A stretch of DNA of 9,934 nt from Woeseia sp. (GTDB lineage Bacteria; Pseudomonadota; Gammaproteobacteria; Steroidobacterales; Woeseiaceae): the NCBI GenBank assembly GCA_018701055.1, contig JABIUH010000207.1, positions 1 to 9,934 of the forward strand, given 5' to 3'. The notes beneath the pieces are model-generated. The model was given only the letters and a program-made list of their open reading frames with translations. It ran no database searches and was not told the DNA's origin. Below, one piece after another: positions 5,037 to 9,934 of this stretch. The position numbers and the translations under genes were made by a program. Positions within the stretch are counted from its first letter, which is position 1; each line of letters begins with the position of its first letter.

Positions 5037-7178
5037 CTAATTTAAGCCCAATCGATCAAGCAACGGTTCGATTGAAGGCTCGGCACCGCGAAATTCCTCG
5101 AACAAAGTCATCGCATCGCGACTACCGCCTTTGGATAACAGCGCATTTCGGAAGTGGTCGCCGTTTTCGCGCGTGAGGCCACCGTTTTCTTCAAACCACT
5201 TCACGCTGTCCGCATCCAACACCTCACTCCAAATATAGGAGTAATAACCAGCTGAATATCCACTCATGATGTGGCTGAAATACGGCGCCGAATAACGTGG
5301 CGGCACCAAGCTAAAGTCCATGCCGCTAGCCGCGAGTATCTGCCGTTGCTGCTCCATTAAAGCCTCGGCAGGCGGAATCTCTTTAATGGGTAATTGATGT
5401 AAGGCCTGGTCAACGATCGAAGCCGACATGTATTCAGATTGATCAAAACCTTGATTGAATTTCTTCGACTCGCGTACTTTCTCCAGTAATTCTTGTGGTA
5501 TCGCTTCGCCGGTTTCGTAGTGAACCGCGTAATTGGCGAGGACTTCCGGCCACGTTGCCCACATCTCATGCACTTGCGACGGGTATTCGACGAAATCGCG
5601 CGGCACACTCGTTCCCGAGAAACGCGGATACGTCACATCTGAAAACAAGCCATGCAATGCGTGCCCAAACTCATGAAACATGGTGTTTACCTCGTCCATG
5701 GTCAAAAGCGTTGGCTCACCCTCAGGTGGTTTGACGATGTTGAGGTGATTTGCCACCACTGGTTTTGAGCCCAGTAGGTTTGATTGTGACACGTAGGAAT
5801 TCATCCAGGCACCGCCGCGTTTCGAGTCGCGCGCGTAGGGATCGAAATAGAAAAGGCCAAGTGCTTCGTTGTCCAAAAAAGCTTCATACGCACTGACATC
5901 TTCCTGGTATACGGGTAGATCCGGACGTGCCTCGAGCGTAACGCCGTATAGATGCTCCGCCATGTAAAACACGCCTTCGGTCAGAGAGCGATTCAGTTCA
6001 AAGTACGGCTTTAACTGAGTTTCGTCGAAGCTGTACCGCCGCTTGCGCAATTTTTCCGTGTAATACAACCAGTCCCATGCAGCGATCTCAAAAGGATCGT
6101 CTTCCGTGTCGTTAATCAATTGTTGAAGATCTGCTGCTTCACGTACAGCGTTGGCTACTGCGCGCGGTCCAAGTTGACCAAGCATGTCGTTTACTGCAGC
6201 AACGGTTTTTGCCGTGCTGTCATCGAGTATGTAGGCCGCATGAGTTTCGTAGCCGATCATTGCGGCTCGCTCGGCCCGCAGGTGGAGTACGCGCGTGACC
6301 ATATTGCGCGTGTCGAACTCATTGCCGCGACTGCCACGAGCCGCGGAAACTTCCTGAATGCGTTGCCGCAGGGCACGGTTTTTGAGCACAGTTAATGGTG
6401 GCTGTTGCGTCGTGTTCCGTAGCGTCACTACGTATTTTCCATCAAGACCGCGATTGACTCCTTCCTTCGCAGCACTTTCAATTTGGTTTTCGGTCATACC
6501 CGCGAGTTCTTCGCGTGACTCGACGATGACAGCTGAATCGTTTACGTCATCAAGTACCGCCTGGCTGAATGCGGTGCTGAGTGCCGCAAGATCTGCATTT
6601 ATTGCGCGCAAACGAGCCTTTTGATCATCGGATAACTGCGCACCGGCGCGTACAAAATCGGTGTGATAGCGATCAAGTAGACGCAAAGACTCAGCATCGA
6701 GACCTAATGATTCTCGCACCAAATAGAGTTGTGCGACTCGAGCATACAAATCCGCATTTAGCAGTATGCTGTCTCGATGTGCGGCAAACTTCGGTGACAT
6801 CTCGGTGTTGATGTCATCAAGTGCAGCGTTAGTATGGGCGCTAATTAGAGCACCAAAGATGCGTCGCGATCGCCCGAGCGTTTGGCCGGTCTTCTCCATT
6901 GCCTCAATCGTGTTTTCGAATGTTGCCGACTCTGGATTTGACGCAATAAGTTCAATTTCGGCAGCTTGTTCAGCCATGCCGTTTTCTAGCGCAGGTGAAA
7001 AGTGTTCGTTCTTGATCATGTCGAATGCAGGCGCGCCGTAGGGCAAGCCGCTATCGACCAAAAGAGGGTTTTCTGGTTCTGTCGATTCGTTTTCAGACTG
7101 CATTGGTGCTTCTTCCTTGCCGCATGCAGCGAATAACAGTACAAACGCCAGCGCAATAAAATTATGAGGAATACGCAT
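5037..7178 (-). CDS. dcp: M3-family metallopeptidase (Dcp-like), lipoprotein
   Basis: A 713-residue zinc peptidase of the thimet-oligopeptidase/peptidyl-dipeptidase family, which trims short peptides. The zinc site is HEFGH at 502-506, with the third ligand most likely E531 in DFVEYPSQ. The family's substrate-clamping C-terminal segment SHIMSGYSAGYYSYIWSEVL is at about 635-654. Length matches the family plus a leader. I start at ATG 7176-7178. The frame is open back to 7586, but that stretch is an antisense shadow of the amidase gene. The chosen start gives a lipoprotein leader (MRIPHNF, hydrophobic core, LFAAC with Cys19) followed by a flexible acidic linker. GGGAG lies about nine bases upstream. 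E. coli Dcp has no such leader, so this version probably works at the envelope. It lies downstream of the amidase on the same strand. Confidence 0.93.
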   Translation of the reverse strand: MRIPHNFIALAFVLLFAACGKEEAPMQSENESTEPENPLLVDSGLPYGAPAFDMIKNEHFSPALENGMAEQAAEIELIASNPESATFENTIEAMEKTGQTLGRSRRIFGALISAHTNAALDDINTEMSPKFAAHRDSILLNADLYARVAQLYLVRESLGLDAESLRLLDRYHTDFVRAGAQLSDDQKARLRAINADLAALSTAFSQAVLDDVNDSAVIVESREELAGMTENQIESAAKEGVNRGLDGKYVVTLRNTTQQPPLTVLKNRALRQRIQEVSAARGSRGNEFDTRNMVTRVLHLRAERAAMIGYETHAAYILDDSTAKTVAAVNDMLGQLGPRAVANAVREAADLQQLINDTEDDPFEIAAWDWLYYTEKLRKRRYSFDETQLKPYFELNRSLTEGVFYMAEHLYGVTLEARPDLPVYQEDVSAYEAFLDNEALGLFYFDPYARDSKRGGAWMNSYVSQSNLLGSKPVVANHLNIVKPPEGEPTLLTMDEVNTMFHEFGHALHGLFSDVTYPRFSGTSVPRDFVEYPSQVHEMWATWPEVLANYAVHYETGEAIPQELLEKVRESKKFNQGFDQSEYMSASIVDQALHQLPIKEIPPAEALMEQQRQILAASGMDFSLVPPRYSAPYFSHIMSGYSAGYYSYIWSEVLDADSVKWFEENGGLTRENGDHFRNALLSKGGSRDAMTLFEEFRGAEPSIEPLLDRLGLN

Positions 7179-7193
7179 GTGAACTCTCTCCCG

Positions 7194-7208
7194 GGCGCAT
7201 GATGCGCC
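7194..7208. promoter_or_regulatory. perfect palindrome in the dcp leader
   Basis: GGCGCATGATGCGCC is a 15-base perfect inverted repeat 16 bases upstream of the dcp ATG, close to its ribosome binding site. It could be an operator or an RNA hairpin (GGCGC stem, five-base loop) affecting translation. A chance palindrome is also possible. Confidence 0.3.
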
Positions 7209-7232
7209 GAATGATAGCAACAATAATAATGT

Positions 7233-7244
7233 GTCAGACCTGAC
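7233..7244. repeat. short inverted repeat GTCAG-AC-CTGAC
   Basis: A 12-base sequence of two 5-bp arms around AC lies in the 106-base gap between the amidase stop and the dcp start. Such TCAGACCTGA cores occur in REP-type intergenic repeats, but only one copy is visible here. The function is unknown. Confidence 0.25.
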
Positions 7245-7284
7245 TCTTCTTTTCTGATTCCTTGAAAAGCCTGAATCGTTGCGT

Positions 7285-8907
7285 CTAATAGTCGATCGAT
7301 TCACTTGGCAAGGCAGGCGTAGTCGCCGGCAGTCGGCGAGCCTTAGTTCGCTGTTCGAAAGCAAACCCCAGTGCCAAAAGTTTGGCTTCACTGAAGGCCG
7401 TTCCCAGGAACGAGATCGACACTGGCAAGCCTCTGCCTGTGAACCCTGCAGGCACGATGAGGTCTGGGAACCCGGATAAATTCGCCAAAATGACAGGTGA
7501 CCCGCCACCGCCCGGCGCACCGCCCGGATTTGGATCGGGATCCACTTTTTCTGGCCGCGTCGGCGATGTTGGATACACAATCGCATCCAGAGATTCTTCC
7601 GCCATCATGCCGCCAATAACAGATCGAATCAGCGGCATTGCGTGCTCACGTACGGCAACGTATTCAGCGTCTGTCAATTCACCACTGTCTTCCTCATCTA
7701 GCATTAGCTGCCAGCGGCCTGGATTGGGGATCGCTCCATCGTCACGACGAGAGGTCAGTGTTTTGGATAGTTTGATGAGCTCGGCAAGCGTCTTTGGATA
7801 TTGTGGCCCCGTCGTTTCAAGATAGTCCGCGATCTGAGCGCGAAATTCACGATAACGAATAGCACGATAAAACTTGCCGCGAGACTCGAGTAACCATTCT
7901 GGGAGCTCTATTTCGATGATTTGGGCGCCCGCGTCACGCATCGCTTCCAGTGCTGCTTCCATGATCCAGTCGACCTCTTCGTCGCTGTCCATGAAATCAC
8001 GAGCTATGCCAATGCGTGCTCCGTCAAGCGCATCAAGGTCAAGAAATTGAGTGTAGTCGTCGCGTCGATGTTCATCGCTCCGCAGCGTCGCGGAATCAGC
8101 CGGATCTGCCCCAGCCAAAATGCCTAGTGCTACTGCGACATCGTGGACGCTGCGTGCCATAGGTCCGGCGGTATCAAAAGACAAAGCCAACGGAATAATG
8201 CCGTCTCGCGACAATAAGCCCAGCGTAGGTTTGAGCCCAACAATGCCGTTGGCACTGGAAGGCCCACGCACCGAACCACCGGTATCTGTGCCCAGACCAA
8301 AAGTAGCGTATGCCGCGGCGATCGATGCACCGGTGCCACCGGACGATCCCGATGGAGATCGAGTCGGATCATGCGGATTATAAGTGGCTCCGTCGAGAGA
8401 GTTCATCGCGCCGCCCGATGCGAATTCGCTCATGTTTAACTTCGCTAAGATAATCGCACCCGCAGCGCGTAATTGCTGAACGAGAAATGCGTCGTCCGGC
8501 GGCATTGAACCCTTCAGCATGAACGAACCGCCGGTGGTCGGCATATCAGAAGTATCGATGTTGTCTTTCAGCACGACAGGAATGCCATGCAATGGTGAGC
8601 GTCGACCTTTCGATAGACGCTCTTCGTCAAGCTCGCGCGCCCGTTCAATCGCAGCGGGGTTAAGCAGCATGATTGCATTCAAACTTGGTCCGCGTTCGTC
8701 ATAGGCCGCAATTCTCGCGAGACTCAATTCAACCAATTTCTCTGACGTGAGCGCGCCGGCATCCATCGCTGCATTGATGTCTGCAACTGTTGCGCTCGTC
8801 AGATCAAAGGTGTCTGCGTAAATAGGCGAAATCAAAATGAGTGATGCGAGTATGCCGACGTACTTGTGGGCATTACTACGCCGTGTTGCGGTCTCTCGAT
8901 TTAGCAT
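7285..8907 (-). CDS. amidase-signature family hydrolase, exported
   Basis: A 540-residue member of the amidase-signature family (GatA/AmiE-like fold), which hydrolyses C-N amide bonds through a Ser-cisSer-Lys triad. All three residues are visible: K114 in VVLKDNID, S188 in SPSGSSGG and S212 in GTDTGGSVRGPSS. The 24-residue gap between the serines is the usual spacing. The C-terminal block NLSGFPDLIVPAGF...GLPVSISFLG is also typical. Residues 1-31 form a signal peptide (NAHKYVGILASLILISPIYA, then DTF), so the enzyme is probably periplasmic. It is therefore not the tRNA amidotransferase subunit GatA. AGGGA lies about 10 bases before the ATG at 8905-8907. It leads a two-gene unit with the M3 peptidase, 106 bases downstream. 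The substrate is not predictable. Confidence 0.92.
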   Translation of the reverse strand: MLNRETATRRSNAHKYVGILASLILISPIYADTFDLTSATVADINAAMDAGALTSEKLVELSLARIAAYDERGPSLNAIMLLNPAAIERARELDEERLSKGRRSPLHGIPVVLKDNIDTSDMPTTGGSFMLKGSMPPDDAFLVQQLRAAGAIILAKLNMSEFASGGAMNSLDGATYNPHDPTRSPSGSSGGTGASIAAAYATFGLGTDTGGSVRGPSSANGIVGLKPTLGLLSRDGIIPLALSFDTAGPMARSVHDVAVALGILAGADPADSATLRSDEHRRDDYTQFLDLDALDGARIGIARDFMDSDEEVDWIMEAALEAMRDAGAQIIEIELPEWLLESRGKFYRAIRYREFRAQIADYLETTGPQYPKTLAELIKLSKTLTSRRDDGAIPNPGRWQLMLDEEDSGELTDAEYVAVREHAMPLIRSVIGGMMAEESLDAIVYPTSPTRPEKVDPDPNPGGAPGGGGSPVILANLSGFPDLIVPAGFTGRGLPVSISFLGTAFSEAKLLALGFAFEQRTKARRLPATTPALPSESIDY

Positions 8908-8966
8908 CGGTTCCGTATCCCTTTCTATTTATTGCTCGGTCGCTTTTGACCCTATCTGTCTAAAGG

Positions 8967-9089
8967 TTATTCTAATTGACAGTACGGGTCGAACTGGTTT
9001 GTGGCAATCCTACCTGCAATCAGCAACGCGGCATAAACAGATGGCCGTGCGTATTCGGGGCTCCTGGCCTGATAGTGTTGCAATCGCCC
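8967..9089 (-). pseudogene. 3' end of an unidentified gene fused behind the broken ABC gene
   Basis: In a frame different from that of the ABC ATPase, the minus strand reads QARSPEYARPSVYAALLIAG, then RIATNQFDPYCQLE, and stops at TAA 8967-8969. The composition is protein-like, and the frame has no start of its own apart from chance leucine codons. It begins where the ABC homology ends (about 9087), so it looks like the tail of another gene joined by deletion. I do not recognise the family, and it does not look like the permease C terminus expected in such an operon. Confidence 0.35.
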
Positions 9090-9241
9090 GCGATGTTCAG
9101 AAATGTCGTTTTACCCGATCCTGAAGGACCGGTCACCGATACGAATTCACCTTCCTCTACGGTTAGCGAAAAGCCCCGCAGTACTTGGGTTTCGACAGTG
9201 TCGGTGGGATAGATCTTGGATGCGCCTGACATTTTCAGCAA
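9020..9241 (-). pseudogene. ABC transporter ATPase (MacB/LolD type), truncated after Walker A
   Basis: The first 52 residues are a clear MacB/LolD-type ATPase N terminus: MSGASKIYPTDTVETQVLRG, then VEEGEFVSVTGPSGSGKT with Walker A at 38-45, then TFLNIAG. The next family residues (L-x-x-PTSG...) and the Q-loop, ABC signature, Walker B and H-loop are all missing. The frame instead runs through 21 unrelated residues to a stop at 9020-9022. A working ATPase of this type has about 220-230 residues. The start is TTG 9239-9241 (AGGGC about nine bases upstream, in-frame stop just before it) or ATG 9230-9232. It follows the adaptor gene by 21 bases, the usual MacA-MacB-like order. Without Walker B it cannot hydrolyse ATP. 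Confidence 0.85.
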
Positions 9242-9262
9242 TGTTTAACGCCCTGCGGCACG

Positions 9263-9934
9263 TCAGTCGGTAACGAAAACCGTTTCTGCACCGCGAAACG
9301 GGTCGAGATTAGAAATTACGATGGTGTCGCCGGGATCGAGGCCGGCGACAATTTCAACTGCGCCTAAACTGCGCGCCCCGGTTTGAATTTGGCGACGCTC
9401 CGCAACGCGGTCTTCGCTAGTGACATAGGCTAAACGGCCACCACCACTGTCTAGAAATTGGCCGCGCTGCACCATGAGCACATCTTTTTGCTCGGCAAGT
9501 AAAATACGCGTCGTCAGGCGTTGATTTTGGCGCAGGCCGGTGGGGCTTTCGCTGATAAAACGCACCCGGCTTGCAACCTGGTTGTTGACGACTTCGGGTG
9601 AAACGGCGACGAGCTCACCATCGTAGCGTTGCCCGCCGGACTGAATTTCGGCGCCCATGCCGATCGCAAGATCGTCGGCATAGCTTTCGGGAATCATCAC
9701 ATCGATCTCGAAGCGCGACAGGTCCACGACCGCCATTACCGGTGTATCACGGGAGACAGCACCCTTCTGGTCAACGAGCATGTCACCGACGCTGCCGTCG
9801 ACGGGCGACTTGATCGATAACTCGCTCACCCGTCTGCGCTGGTCGTCGACCATCAACTCCTGCCTGTTGACCTCAAACTCGCTGGCGCGAAGTTCGAACG
9901 AAAGGCGCTCATTGTGCAATTCGGCGTCGGCAGT
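9263..9934 (-). CDS. periplasmic adaptor (membrane-fusion) subunit, HlyD/MacA-like, partial
   Basis: The frame is open at the right window edge and ends at TGA 9263-9265, showing 223 residues of the C-terminal part. Order of parts: the end of a coiled-coil hairpin (NERLSFELRASEFEVNRQEL), the second half of a lipoyl-like domain (IKSPVDGSVGDMLVDQKGAV), a beta-barrel domain (FEIDVMIPESYADDLAIGM), and a membrane-proximal domain ending in GLDPGDTIVISNLDPFRGAE. These subunits link an inner-membrane transporter to an outer-membrane channel. The ABC ATPase gene that follows by 21 bases shows this was an ABC-type exporter, not an RND pump. Since that ATPase is truncated, the adaptor may be orphaned. 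The visible part has no stops or frameshifts. Confidence 0.9.
   Translation of the reverse strand, partial: TADAELHNERLSFELRASEFEVNRQELMVDDQRRRVSELSIKSPVDGSVGDMLVDQKGAVSRDTPVMAVVDLSRFEIDVMIPESYADDLAIGMGAEIQSGGQRYDGELVAVSPEVVNNQVASRVRFISESPTGLRQNQRLTTRILLAEQKDVLMVQRGQFLDSGGGRLAYVTSEDRVAERRQIQTGARSLGAVEIVAGLDPGDTIVISNLDPFRGAETVFVTD

Noticed and set aside
7179..7586. N-terminal extension of the M3 peptidase frame (136 extra codons)
   Set aside because: It overlaps the amidase C-terminal coding region in another frame, is rich in Arg/Ser/Trp without domain character, and would bury the clear lipoprotein leader that begins at 7178.
7382..7825. 147-codon plus-strand frame inside the amidase gene
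   Set aside because: Proline/serine-rich antisense reading of the amidase C-terminal region, with no ribosome binding site or domain motif.

Overview
The window looks like chromosomal DNA of moderate GC from a free-living proteobacterium, most likely a gammaproteobacterium. This is inferred from exported lipoproteins, an M3 peptidase of the Dcp type, a periplasmic adaptor/ABC pair, IS3 and IS1182 insertion sequences, and a short palindromic intergenic repeat. No marker gene fixes the genus. The recognisable genes are familiar families. The unusual content lies in IS insertion, gene decay and a dispersed palindromic repeat. I found no tRNA, rRNA, CRISPR array or clear new multi-gene system.

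Layout. 1-141: the 3' end of an IS3-family element, followed by a palindromic repeat. 374-1594 (+): a FAD-dependent oxidoreductase of the DAO family with a lipoprotein-type leader. 1595-1958: non-coding, with degenerate hairpins of the same repeat type and a strong terminator-like stem. 1959-2441 (-): a small secreted SnoaL/NTF2-like protein. 2585-4190: a complete IS1182-family element, transposase on the minus strand, apparently inserted inside a copy of the palindromic repeat. 4207-5036: about 830 bases of mostly decayed DNA. It holds a 52-codon ORF, the first 25 codons of a glutamate synthase large-subunit gene (gltB) with its ribosome binding site but no body, and minus-strand ORF remnants facing it. 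5037-8907 (-): two exported hydrolases in tandem, an M3 metallopeptidase lipoprotein and, upstream of it, an amidase-signature enzyme with a signal peptide. 8967-9934 (-): a broken export operon, with a membrane-fusion (HlyD/MacA-like) subunit entering from the window edge, then an ABC ATPase that ends just after its Walker A motif and is joined out of frame to the 3' end of an unidentified gene.

Working together. The amidase and the M3 peptidase are co-directional, 106 bases apart, and both predicted to be exported. They may act together on peptides or amides in the envelope, which is inference only. The adaptor/ABC pair is ordered like a MacAB/LolCDE-type exporter, but the ATPase is truncated and no permease follows, so this copy is unlikely to work. 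The truncated ABC gene, the bodiless gltB start and the two IS elements suggest a region shaped by recombination and deletion.
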